A stretch of DNA of 64,000 nt. It comes from Planctomycetaceae bacterium (GTDB taxonomy: Bacteria; Planctomycetota; Planctomycetia; Pirellulales; Pirellulaceae). A program made the translations under genes and the position numbers. Under the pieces are notes generated by a model. The model saw only the letters and a list, made by a program, of their open reading frames with translations. It was not told the origin of the DNA and ran no database searches. Each line of letters opens with the position of its first letter. Positions within the stretch are counted from its first letter, which is position 1. This document shows, one piece after another, positions 34,001-42,864 of the stretch. The DNA lies in NCBI GenBank assembly GCA_021298315.1, contig JAJTFC010000012.1:1-64000 (forward strand), read 5' to 3'.

Positions 34001-34093
34001 GGCATGGCAATTGGTACGCTCTTTACATTGTTTGTTGTCCCTTGTTTGTATGTCCTGATCGCCGGATCGAAACAAGCCACTAGCCCCGCATGA
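31034..34093 (+). CDS. RND transporter permease (set 2)
   Basis: MKSITDIFIRHPVLAIVVNLMIVLLG, LLAIVLSVGLVVDDAIVVVENVQRH, LITLVGLVAKNGILIVEFAN. Confidence 0.95.
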   Translation: MKSITDIFIRHPVLAIVVNLMIVLLGIRSAQSLPVQQFPKLESTSIVITTVYIGASAETIRGFLTTPIEKAVSSIGGVDYVESKSVAGSSQITIRLKLNHNATQALAEVNTRLQQVRRELPAEAEPSIVEIQRADRPYASFYLSFTSTQWDVPQLTDYLTRTIQPQLTTISGVQRVGVEGGRTPAMRIWISPNKLSELNLTPGDVYGALRRNNYLAAIGRVKNDSVQVDLLTDTDLKTADEFRDLIVSQKDGAVIRLGDIASVEFGSEEAGMVAMYRGKEAVYVSVWPLPGTNEIEVANRLNDAMAKLKPTLPDHMEMNLAYDATRFMRDALSEISKTLIETIAIVGLVVFLFMGSLRTAIVPLIAMPVSLIGATILMYLLGFSLNLLTLLAIVLSVGLVVDDAIVVVENVQRHIREGMTKIDAALLGARELFGPIVAMTITLAVVYAPIGFQGGLTGMLFKEFAFTLAAAVLLSGVVAVTLSPIMSAQMLSASGKEGFLTRLVNRVFDAFQQAYGQLLQWALQVRWAIAFATLLVAFAAAPFYIMSSKELAPVEDQGAIAVMLKASPDASLKSSVGWAKVLAEKFAKMEETDYMWALVGSNSGFGGIITKSWHDREKEHLRSTAAMVPEAFGIASQIPGLQPFPVLVPPLPGAGSFDVELILKSDLPVEQLTELSEQILAEANKSGLFMFVDTDLKVDLPQAQVVVDREKVADLKLDLASIAGELGVLLGGGYVNRFNYFNRSYQVIPQLAEEDRQSASSLMDLKIRTPSGQLIPVSTFASVVPKTAPRVLSRFQQQSSIQIQAAVIPGIPGLTKESGLSRIEEIVQKVVGPNASMDYAGESRQIRKEGSSLTVTLGIALALIYLVLAAQFQSFRDPLIVLFGSVPLAISGALLLTFLGLTTVNIYSQVGLITLVGLVAKNGILIVEFANHLQQEGLSKWKAVIEASKTRLRPVLMTSAATVFGHLPLVFVTGPGAEARNSIGIVLVAGMAIGTLFTLFVVPCLYVLIAGSKQATSPA

Positions 34094-34121
34094 CCCGCGC
34101 GACGCAATCTAAAAAACGCTG

Positions 34122-35270
34122 ATGCTCCATTACTCAACTGCCGGCGAATCGCATGGCAAATCACTGTTGGCTTTGATCGACGGTTTCCCCGCAGGGCTTA
34201 CCGTTGAAGAGGAATTCATCAATCATGAGTTGCACCTGCGCCAAGGCGGCTACGGACGAGGTGGCAGGCAGAAGCTTGAGCAAGATACGGTCAACATCCT
34301 TTCGGGTACTTGGCAATCGGTCACCTTAGGCTCACCGATTGCAATGCAGATCGTCAACAACGATTACAAGCTAGAGAGGCTTAAAGAACTCGAGCGACCC
34401 AGGCCTGGCCATGCCGACTTAACGGGTGCGATCAAGTATTTAGGGTCGATCCGAGGGGTGCTTGAACGATCCAGTGCTCGTGAGACGGCCGCGCGAGTTG
34501 CCGCCGGTGCGCTGGCTCGACTCTTGTTGCGAGAGTTTGGGATCGAAACAGTCGGTTACGTTGTCCAGCTCGGTGAAATGAAGTTCGGTTCCCAAGGGAC
34601 GCAGGATCTAACGATCAGTCAAGTTCGTACTCTTAGGGATTCCAGCAGCCTCTATTCGGTTCAACCTCATACGGATCCTGATGCCCAAGCCTACATCGAC
34701 CGGATGGCCGACGAAGGAGACACCCTTGGAGGTATCGTCGAGGTTCGGGTCGATGGATTGCCTTTTGGGCTCGGTACGCATGCCCAGTGGCATCGCAAAC
34801 TCGACGGCAAGTTAGCCCAAGCGGTCATGGCAGTGCAGGCCATCAAAGGGGTCGAGATCGGCATGGGATTTGAGGCCGCTGGCAAGCGAGGTTCCCAAGT
34901 CCACGATCCGATACAGCACGATCCGAGTTTATCGCATCTACCCCATCTGGGTTATGTGCGTCCCTCGAACAACGCCGGTGGGCTCGAAGGTGGAATGACC
35001 AACGGTCAGCCACTGATTCTCAGGGCTGCAAAGAAGCCCATCAGCACGTTGCGCAAGCCTCTGGATTCGATCCGGATGGAGGACAAGCAGCCTCATCGAG
35101 CCAATTACGAACGGAGCGATGTGTGTGCGATATCTGCTGCGGCGATCATCGTCGAGCATGTCGTCGCGTTTGAAATCGCCACCGCATTGGTCGATAAATT
35201 CGGCGGCGACAGCCTCGTCGAGATGAAAGCTAGATACGATCTTTTTATGCAGATGGCGAGGGCTCACTGA
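34122..35270 (+). CDS. aroC: Chorismate synthase
   Basis: STAGESHGKSLLALIDGFPAGL, RQGGYGRGGRQKLEQD, RPGHADLTGAIKY, SARETAARVAAGALAR. Confidence 0.97.
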   Translation: MLHYSTAGESHGKSLLALIDGFPAGLTVEEEFINHELHLRQGGYGRGGRQKLEQDTVNILSGTWQSVTLGSPIAMQIVNNDYKLERLKELERPRPGHADLTGAIKYLGSIRGVLERSSARETAARVAAGALARLLLREFGIETVGYVVQLGEMKFGSQGTQDLTISQVRTLRDSSSLYSVQPHTDPDAQAYIDRMADEGDTLGGIVEVRVDGLPFGLGTHAQWHRKLDGKLAQAVMAVQAIKGVEIGMGFEAAGKRGSQVHDPIQHDPSLSHLPHLGYVRPSNNAGGLEGGMTNGQPLILRAAKKPISTLRKPLDSIRMEDKQPHRANYERSDVCAISAAAIIVEHVVAFEIATALVDKFGGDSLVEMKARYDLFMQMARAH

Positions 35271-35422
35271 GGCTAGAATGTGAATTTCGCGGGTGCTTGA
35301 TCGATTTGTGATATACTATTTTCTCAAATCAGCGCCCAAATTGGGGGCGTTAGTAGCCTCTGGATGCTAGAGCCTTTCCTCACCAAACTTCGGAGCTTGG
35401 CTCCTTATAGGTTCGACGAAAA

Positions 35423-36010
35423 ATGAGTGATAAAAAGCAAGATCAGCCCAACGAGCAAACTGCTCCCCAGTCGGAGTTTCAGCCTCGCATGCCATTGCCC
35501 CAAGAGCCCGAGCACAAACTTTGGGAGGGTGGATATTCCCCAAAGGCGATGTATGGCACATGGTTGGCCTTGGCAGTCATCAGTCTTGCGGTCATCGCAG
35601 CGATGATCGCATTGCCAGCCATGAAGATCATCGGCCCGATCGACAAGAGCATCTGGTGGATCGCCCTGGGCATCCTGGCTTGCTGCTGGATCTTTGGCAT
35701 CTCCAGTTTCTTGTATAAACGGCTAAGCACCTATTATGAATTGACCACTCAGCGATTCATCCACTCGCGAGGCATTCTGATACGAACCGTCGATCGAATC
35801 GATGTGATCGACATCGACGATGTGACTTATGTTCAAGGTGTCATCCAAAGGATGCTTGGTGTCGGTAAAGTTCAATTGCGAAGCAAAGACAGATCTCACC
35901 CACAATTGATCCTAGCAGGGATCGACCAAGTACAGCGCGTTAGCGGCATGATCGACGATGTTCGTCGTAAGGAACGTCGCAAGCGCAGTCTGCATATCGA
36001 TGCAAGCTAA
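35423..36010 (+). CDS. PH-domain (bPH2/DUF304-like) membrane protein
   Basis: Two TM stretches then YYELTTQRFIHSRGILIRTVDRIDVIDIDDVTYVQGVIQRMLGVG. Confidence 0.85.
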   Translation: MSDKKQDQPNEQTAPQSEFQPRMPLPQEPEHKLWEGGYSPKAMYGTWLALAVISLAVIAAMIALPAMKIIGPIDKSIWWIALGILACCWIFGISSFLYKRLSTYYELTTQRFIHSRGILIRTVDRIDVIDIDDVTYVQGVIQRMLGVGKVQLRSKDRSHPQLILAGIDQVQRVSGMIDDVRRKERRKRSLHIDAS

Positions 36011-37172
36011 AGAAGAGTCGTTCATCCCAGTTCATCCAAACGAGTTCCAAGCAGCCTTGGAACGCTCTGCACAGACCGACCAGAATGCTCTTGAATTCGT
36101 ACGTTCGATTAAAGCCCATCTAGCGAGCAAGATTCATCATCGGATCCACGAACGCTTCAAACGCTTAATCGAAGGCTACACGTTTGTCGATCCAGATCGT
36201 GAGTCAGCCGATGCCGAGCTTGCAGCAACCATCGCATCGGAAGTCTCGAACAACGAACTTATCGAGGCGACTGAAGATCTGCTGTTGCTGGCTAACTATC
36301 ATCGCTTGACCCCAAGCCAGATTTATCAAGCCCTTCGAACAGCTACCTCTTGGGGGGTGAGTCTCAAAATCCGTTTCTCGGACTATAAGCGGCTTCGGGT
36401 CTATGCACGTGGCGATGCTCTTGGGCATCGAGTGGCTCGTCGTTGGTACAGACTCTTTCGCAAGAGCGAGTTTTCGGTTCCTATCTACCGTCAATTGGTT
36501 GTCGCATTTGAGCGTTCCTCGCCAAGTGGGCAATTGCATTTGAGGATGCTCAAAAATATTCCTCACGCCGATGTCGATATGCTCTTGCCTGGTTCGATCA
36601 AGATCACTTGGCTCGATCAAGGCAAGATTGGGATACCGACCTTGTGGGGGTTTTCGATGACGGTGACCCGATTAATCCGTAGCATGTGGATATTGGCTTT
36701 GCTCGGAGCCGTCGAGATCTTCCGCGCCGTTTGGATGTACATCGCCGTTGGGATCGCGGCTGTGCTTTATTCGATCAAAGTTTTTTTCTCCTACCGCCAT
36801 GCCAGGAATCGCCAACTGCTCAACGTAGCACAGAGCCTCTATTTCCAAACGTTGTCCAACAACAAAGGGGTACTGCTGAGGCTCCAGGACGAAGCCGAGC
36901 AGCAGAGCCTAAGCCAAGCGATGCTGCTAGTGTATGTGCTTAAAAATTGGGAAAACCAAGGAGCCCGGCTTCGTCCGCTCGACTCGATCGAATCGCTCGA
37001 TCTGGCTTGTGAGGAACTGCTCGATAAGCTCGGATTCGGGAAAATCGATTTCGACATCCAAGCATCGATACGGTTTTTGCTAGAGGCTCGAGTGCTCCAG
37101 CCGATCCAAGAGCAGGAAGAACTGCAAGGTCGCGGCAAGGAAAATGGGATTTGGGAATTTGCAAAAGGCTGA
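36000..37172 (+). CDS. DUF3754 (TMEM143-like) protein
   Basis: MQAKEESFIPVHPNEFQAAL..., RLRVYARGD, FKNIPHADVDMLLPG-like block, YHRLTP; overlaps end of upstream PH gene by 11 bp. Confidence 0.75.
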   Translation: MQAKEESFIPVHPNEFQAALERSAQTDQNALEFVRSIKAHLASKIHHRIHERFKRLIEGYTFVDPDRESADAELAATIASEVSNNELIEATEDLLLLANYHRLTPSQIYQALRTATSWGVSLKIRFSDYKRLRVYARGDALGHRVARRWYRLFRKSEFSVPIYRQLVVAFERSSPSGQLHLRMLKNIPHADVDMLLPGSIKITWLDQGKIGIPTLWGFSMTVTRLIRSMWILALLGAVEIFRAVWMYIAVGIAAVLYSIKVFFSYRHARNRQLLNVAQSLYFQTLSNNKGVLLRLQDEAEQQSLSQAMLLVYVLKNWENQGARLRPLDSIESLDLACEELLDKLGFGKIDFDIQASIRFLLEARVLQPIQEQEELQGRGKENGIWEFAKG

Positions 37173-37257
37173 TTCAGACCTCCCGAGAAAACGGTTTTTA
37201 AGTTAATTTCTAGGTGTTGTCCGAGCTTCATGACTTTTTTTGGCCTGGGTAAGTTTG

Positions 37258-38442
37258 ATGTTTGAGCACTTCTCGTTGGCACCCCCTGATTCGATCCTCG
37301 GTTTGAATGCCGCGTTTGAGAAAGATCCCCGTGCCCAGAAGCTCAACTTGACTGTGGGGGTTTTCAAAGACGACGCAGGCCAAACTCCCATCCTCGAGAG
37401 CGTTCAACTAGCCCAAGCAAAGATTTTCCAACAACAAAAGACCAAGGGCTATCTGCCCATCGAAGGTGGCAAGGATTTCATCGACCAAATCAACCGCTTG
37501 GTTCTTGGCTCAGAATTTGATTATGGGCGAGTCGCCACGGCACACACCCCTGGTGGAACCGGAGCGCTGCGCGTAGGCGCAGACACTCTCGCGAAAGTCC
37601 TTCCCGCCGGGCGGTTTTGGGTCAGCAATCCGACTTGGGCCAACCACAACGCGGTCTTCCAAGCAGCCGGCTTTGAAGTGCTAAGCTATCGGTATTTGAA
37701 TGCCGCCAAGACCGGTTTGGATTTCGCGGGCATGTTAGAGCAGCTTAGCCAGCAGGGGCGCCCAGGAGATGTCGTCTGCTTGCATGCTTGTTGCCATAAT
37801 CCGACTGGGATTGATCCGACGCTTGAGCAATGGCGAGAGATTTCTGACCTTTTGGCCAAAAAGAAAATGCTCCCGTTTGTCGATTTTGCTTATCAAGGTT
37901 TTGGCGATGGTCTCCAAGAAGATGCAAAACCCATATCGATCCTGATGCGTGACCATTCGGAATTGGTCATTTGCGGGTCGCTGTCGAAGAATTTTGGGCT
38001 CTACTCCGAGCGGGTCGGTGCGCTGATGATGATCTCCGAGTCACCCCGATCGACCGATGCAGTCTTGAGTCAAATTCGAAGTTCGATTCGTTGCAATTAC
38101 AGCAATCCGCCAAGGCATGGGGAAGCGATCGTCGCAACGATTCTTTCGGATGCGGAGTTGGCCCCCAAATGGCGAAGTGAGGTCGATCAGATGCGAAGCC
38201 GGATCCACAGCATGCGAAACGCACTGATCCAAGGCATGGAGGCCCGAGGAAAGAATTTCGGATTCTTGGCCGATCAAAAGGGGATGTTTTCCTACACAGG
38301 ACTCAATCCCATGCAAGCCGATTGGTTGATGAATCAAAAGGGGATCTACATTGTCGGGACCGGACGGATCAATGTCGCCGGTCTGACGACCTCGTCGATG
38401 GACCGGGTTTGCGATGCGATCGCAGAGGCTTGTGCAGTGTAG
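37258..38442 (+). CDS. Class I aspartate/aromatic aminotransferase
   Basis: LNLTVGVFKDDAGQTPIL, HTPGGTGALRVGADTLAK, NPTWANHNAVFQAAGFEV, CHNPTGIDPT, SKNFGLYSERVGAL. Confidence 0.95.
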   Translation: MFEHFSLAPPDSILGLNAAFEKDPRAQKLNLTVGVFKDDAGQTPILESVQLAQAKIFQQQKTKGYLPIEGGKDFIDQINRLVLGSEFDYGRVATAHTPGGTGALRVGADTLAKVLPAGRFWVSNPTWANHNAVFQAAGFEVLSYRYLNAAKTGLDFAGMLEQLSQQGRPGDVVCLHACCHNPTGIDPTLEQWREISDLLAKKKMLPFVDFAYQGFGDGLQEDAKPISILMRDHSELVICGSLSKNFGLYSERVGALMMISESPRSTDAVLSQIRSSIRCNYSNPPRHGEAIVATILSDAELAPKWRSEVDQMRSRIHSMRNALIQGMEARGKNFGFLADQKGMFSYTGLNPMQADWLMNQKGIYIVGTGRINVAGLTTSSMDRVCDAIAEACAV

Positions 38443-38462
38443 GTGATTTCTCCGAAATCATC
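38443..38462 (-). repeat. Diverged inverted copy of the GGA-triloop palindrome
   Basis: GTGATTTCTCCGAAATCATC reads GATGATTTCGGAGAAATCAC on minus; directly abuts the aminotransferase stop codon. Confidence 0.75.
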
Positions 38463-38703
38463 TTAGCCTTGAATCGATTCGGGCATTTCGAGTAGGAGTA
38501 GAAGATTGCTCTAAATCGTTTGGCCCGCAATTTGCAATACACGCCCAGATGTAGTAAAAATACGCAAGCACTTCAGACGCACGCCAGCCCGTTGGTAGCT
38601 TGTAAAACGAAGGTCCAGAAGGCTTGAGCCCTTTCGAACCGACTTTTCCGAACCCATGCACACACACGTGTCGCGTTAGAAAATGAGATAGGAGTTTCTG
38701 AAA

Positions 38704-40887
38704 ATGAGACGAACCAAGCGAGTGGTAAGTTCCTTGCGAAAGCTGATTTTGGAGAATCTGGAAGTCCGGAATTTACTGGCTGCGGATTTCATGCCCGGCG
38801 AATTGGTCATTCAGTACGACCCTCAAATGGCTCCGGCGCTCATGGCGATGAATCAAAACCATCGGGCGGAGATTCTTCAGGAGATCGATCCGGTAGGCCA
38901 TGACGCAGCACACATAGCCCGTATTCGAATACCGGCAGGATTGGACGTGATGTCCATGGCTCAGGAATACCAAAAGCTTCCTGGGGTACTCACTGCCGAG
39001 CCGAATTACATCCTCAAGAAGGCGGCTGTCAGCAATGACACCAGCTATGTCAACGGCCAGCTTTGGGGCATGTACAGCGACGACTCACCAACAGGCTATG
39101 GTGGCGGAGGAACCACCAATACTTTCGGAAGTGGTGCTGAGGAGGCTTGGGGTAACAACTACACTGGATCGAGCACAGTCGTTATAGGGATCATCGATGA
39201 GGGCATTGATCTAAACCATCCTGACTTGCAACAGAACATGTGGGTTAACCCAGGTGAAGTTGCCAACGACGGTATCGACAACGACGGCAACGGACGTATC
39301 GATGACGTCAACGGCTGGGATTTTTTCAACAACGATAAAACGATTTACGATGGTGGAAGTGGTGATACCCACGGCACTCACGTTGCCGGCACGATTGGTG
39401 CCGTAGGTGGCAACGGAATCGGCGTGGCCGGTGTGGCTTGGAACGTCAAAATGATCTCGGCCAAATTCCTGGGTCCCACTGGCGGTAGCATCACCGCAGC
39501 CATCCAAGCGGTAGACTATTTGACCGATTTGAAGGTCAATCGCGGGGTGAACATCGTCGCTACCAATAATTCCTGGGGCGGTGGCGGACACTCCTCGGCA
39601 TTGCACGCCGCGATCATTCGCGCAGCCAACGCGGGTATTTTGTTTGTAGCGGCAGCCGGTAATTCCGCATTAAACAATGATGCGACAGCGAACTATCCTT
39701 CGAACTACTCCACCTTGGTCGGTGTGAGCGGTACTCCTGCGGCCGATTACGAAGCCGTTATTGCAGTCGCTGCGACGACCTCCACTGGCGGGCTTGCGAG
39801 CTTTTCAAACTACGGAGCCACCCAGGTCGATATCGGTGCCCCGGGCAGTTCGATCCTTTCGACTCTGCCTGGCAACACCTATGGAGTTTACAGCGGAACG
39901 TCGATGGCTGCCCCGCACGTAACAGGTGCGATCGCCTCTTATGCAGCAGCCAAGCCTAATTCAACTGCGGCGAGCATTCGCGAAGCGATTCTCAATTCGG
40001 CTATTCCGACGGCAAGTCTGGCTGGTAAGACAGTCACCGGCGGTCGCTTGAGCGTCCTGGATGCCATCAACTATGTCACCGTACCGACGATTTCGATAGC
40101 CGGTGCAAGTTCCCCCGAATCGGTCAATGGTGCAGCAGGCGCGATTGATTTCAAGGTCACTCTCAGTGCACCGGTGACTGAGCAGTTCACCGTCAACTAT
40201 GGAACCTCCAACGGCACTGCCGCTGCGGGATTAGACTACACCCAAAACTCAGGGACTCTGACATTTGCCCCTGGGGACAGGGAGAAAACCGTCCGAGTCA
40301 ATCTTGTAGATGACAATACGGTCGAGCCGAATGAAACTTTCTTTGTCGATCTGTCTGGCGTGAGCTCCACGGCCGTCGCGTTGAGAACCGGCCGAGCCAC
40401 TGGAACGATCGTCAATGAAGAATCTACACAGATCTCGATTAGCGACATGCGTGCCCTCGAAAACGCCGGAACTTTCCGCTTCACCGTCAGTCTTAGCCGT
40501 CCCAGCGCTTCGACCGTTTCGGTTCGAGTAGCGACGGCTAACGGCACGGCAAAGTCTGGTAAGACCGGAGACTACACGGCCATTAGTGGCACTCTATCCT
40601 TCGCTCCAGGGGTCGTTAGCCAGACCGTATCGGTTACCGTACGTAACGACACGACCGTGGAACCCGACGAGACCTTCTTCGTGAATCTTTCGAGCGCTAC
40701 TGGGGCGACGATCGCCGATGCCCAAGGTCTTGGAACGATCCTCAACGACGATGGAGGTGCAGGTGGTGCAGGTGGTGCAGGTGGCCCAAGTCGCTTCCTT
40801 GCGGGTGGCTCTCCAGATAGCCTCAGTGCAAATGACTGGCAGGATCTGATCGAGGGATTTGGTCGACGACGCGGTCAACGCCGCTAG
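38704..40887 (+). CDS. Secreted S8 subtilisin-like protease with Calx-beta-like repeats
   Basis: LEVRNLLAADF N-terminal motif; triad IIDEGIDLNHPDL / DTHGTHVAGTIG / SGTSMAAPHVTGA; two repeats with GT(L)xFAPGxxxxTVxVxVxxDxTVEPxETFFVxL. Confidence 0.94.
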   Translation: MRRTKRVVSSLRKLILENLEVRNLLAADFMPGELVIQYDPQMAPALMAMNQNHRAEILQEIDPVGHDAAHIARIRIPAGLDVMSMAQEYQKLPGVLTAEPNYILKKAAVSNDTSYVNGQLWGMYSDDSPTGYGGGGTTNTFGSGAEEAWGNNYTGSSTVVIGIIDEGIDLNHPDLQQNMWVNPGEVANDGIDNDGNGRIDDVNGWDFFNNDKTIYDGGSGDTHGTHVAGTIGAVGGNGIGVAGVAWNVKMISAKFLGPTGGSITAAIQAVDYLTDLKVNRGVNIVATNNSWGGGGHSSALHAAIIRAANAGILFVAAAGNSALNNDATANYPSNYSTLVGVSGTPAADYEAVIAVAATTSTGGLASFSNYGATQVDIGAPGSSILSTLPGNTYGVYSGTSMAAPHVTGAIASYAAAKPNSTAASIREAILNSAIPTASLAGKTVTGGRLSVLDAINYVTVPTISIAGASSPESVNGAAGAIDFKVTLSAPVTEQFTVNYGTSNGTAAAGLDYTQNSGTLTFAPGDREKTVRVNLVDDNTVEPNETFFVDLSGVSSTAVALRTGRATGTIVNEESTQISISDMRALENAGTFRFTVSLSRPSASTVSVRVATANGTAKSGKTGDYTAISGTLSFAPGVVSQTVSVTVRNDTTVEPDETFFVNLSSATGATIADAQGLGTILNDDGGAGGAGGAGGPSRFLAGGSPDSLSANDWQDLIEGFGRRRGQRR

Positions 40888-42725
40888 TTTGCGCTACGCA
40901 GATTTTGCGTGTTAGATTTTGGATCATCATCGATTGGGCGTTGGAGTGAGAGCCGAAAGGTACTCCCAACGCCCAATTGGCTTTCTACGCTGATGCTTCC
41001 ACCGATGGCGATCGTCAAGTGCTTGACAATTGCAAGTCCCAATCCGGTGCCACCGGAATCTCGGGATCTGGCCTTATCGACCGTGTAGAATCTCTCGAAG
41101 ATTCGATCGACATCCGACGCAGGAATACCGATCCCTCGGTCGATGACCAAAAGATCGATTCGATCCTTGTTTGGCTCGCATCGAAGGGTGACTGTGCCTC
41201 CTTGCTTGGAGTACCGGATCGCATTGCTCAGCAGATTACCTAAAATCGTTCTGAGTGCATCGAATTCCGCCAAGACCATGGGATCTGTCGCTTCGGAAGA
41301 ATGCTCGATTTGATTGTCGATCACGATTTGATTCGAGTCTGCAACGGTACGATGTTCTTTGACGACTGAGCTTATCACATCGGCCAATCGCAGAGGACTC
41401 AGGGAGAGTTTCTCTGGCATGGCCTGGATACGATTCAGTTGCATTAGCCCCCGGATCAACTGCTCGAGCTTATTGGACTGCTCGCTGATACTCGTTACAA
41501 AGCGATAACGAGCATCGGGGTCGTCCAGTGCACCCATGAGCAACGTCTCTGAGTAGGCTTTGATAGCCGAAAGCGGAGTTTTTAGTTCGTGAGAAACATT
41601 GGCTGTAAAATCCTTGCGGTAATTCTCAAGTTGTTTCATGCGAGTCTCATCGCTGATGACAAGCAAGACGGATGCAGCAGGACCGCTGGGGAGCTCTGGG
41701 GTATAAGCTCTTGCTCTTATAGGATTTTTCAGAGTCGTTACAGGTTTGGAATCCGAGCTGATGCAGTAGCCTCGAATGCGAAGCGATACGGTCTGATCGG
41801 TCGCGTCGGTCGTATCGAACTCGCAGTCCAAAGGTTGCTGCCGTGATTGAACATCTTGAACCAATTGCAATAGCTTGGGTTGCCTAATCAACTCGATCAG
41901 AGGGATGTTCTCTTGGATGCGAGTTCCAAGGTTCAGCAGTTTGACCGCTGCACGGTTTGCAAACAACAGTCGCAATTCAGAGGAGAAGGCCAGAATGCCT
42001 TCGGGCATCGCCGAGAGAATCGCGTCGGATGTCTCTGATCCGCTGAGATTGGTATAAGCATTCTGATGCAATTGATCGCAAAGTGCGATCAGTTCCCGAC
42101 CCACCGGGTCTACATTGAGTGCCTGAGGGAACATCCCTAAGAACTCGGTTCGCGGGATCGGTCGTTTGACTCGGGCTCGGATCCACTGCAAAGTATCTCG
42201 AAGCTTGGTCGTAGCCCTCGTTGTTTGCCACAGAATCGCTGCCAAGGCCGCTCCACCAGCAAAACCCAAAGCCCCAAAAATCATCGCCCTGAGCACCCAA
42301 GGTAAATCAGCTTTATGTACCCGACGCGAATAAAGCATCCACTCGCTGGGGGCGCTGGCTGTCGGATCTTTGATCGGTTGGCGTACACAAATACGATAGA
42401 AGCCGTCGGGCTCTGGAATCCACTGCGTGGGGCTAACGACCAACGACCGCCGAGCTCGGTCGCTGAGTGTCGAGTCGGCAAGGATATCGACCTCACCCCA
42501 ATTCATCTTGCGTAACCCTTGAACCAACTGCAACCACTGCTGGCGATCCGAGCTACTGGCCAGGGTTCTAGAAAGCAGATTCGCTTCTTGGGTCATCTCG
42601 GAATCCTGCTGAGAGAACCAACGAAGGTTTTCGGTCTGACGCATTCGACCAGCAACCAGCAGGCCGATGATGCTACCGATCAAGGGCAAGAGCAACAATC
42701 GCCATGGAACTCGCTGAAAACTCAT
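40884..42725 (-). CDS. Membrane sensor histidine kinase (PhoR-like)
   Basis: FTANVSHELKTPLSAIKAYSETLL H-box, NLLSNAIRYSKQGG N-box, DRGIGIPASDVDRIFERFYTVDKARSRDSGGTGLGLAIVKHL. Confidence 0.96.
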   Translation of the reverse strand: MSFQRVPWRLLLLPLIGSIIGLLVAGRMRQTENLRWFSQQDSEMTQEANLLSRTLASSSDRQQWLQLVQGLRKMNWGEVDILADSTLSDRARRSLVVSPTQWIPEPDGFYRICVRQPIKDPTASAPSEWMLYSRRVHKADLPWVLRAMIFGALGFAGGAALAAILWQTTRATTKLRDTLQWIRARVKRPIPRTEFLGMFPQALNVDPVGRELIALCDQLHQNAYTNLSGSETSDAILSAMPEGILAFSSELRLLFANRAAVKLLNLGTRIQENIPLIELIRQPKLLQLVQDVQSRQQPLDCEFDTTDATDQTVSLRIRGYCISSDSKPVTTLKNPIRARAYTPELPSGPAASVLLVISDETRMKQLENYRKDFTANVSHELKTPLSAIKAYSETLLMGALDDPDARYRFVTSISEQSNKLEQLIRGLMQLNRIQAMPEKLSLSPLRLADVISSVVKEHRTVADSNQIVIDNQIEHSSEATDPMVLAEFDALRTILGNLLSNAIRYSKQGGTVTLRCEPNKDRIDLLVIDRGIGIPASDVDRIFERFYTVDKARSRDSGGTGLGLAIVKHLTIAIGGSISVESQLGVGSTFRLSLQRPIDDDPKSNTQNLRSAN

Positions 42726-42813
42726 CCTTCAACTAATGTGTCCTGCCTCTACGAAATAATCGCCGTCTGAAGCACAGCCTATCAAGCGTACCCTTGGGAT
42801 TCCGACAAAGCTT

Positions 42814-42825
42814 GAGTATACTCAT
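42814..42825. promoter_or_regulatory. 12-bp perfect palindrome TGAGTATACTCA in the kinase/RND divergent region
   Basis: Read directly; 40 bp upstream of the set 3 adaptor start. Confidence 0.4.
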
Positions 42826-42864
42826 AAGCGGCCTTAAAAACCGCCTTATCCCCCTGAGAAACCG

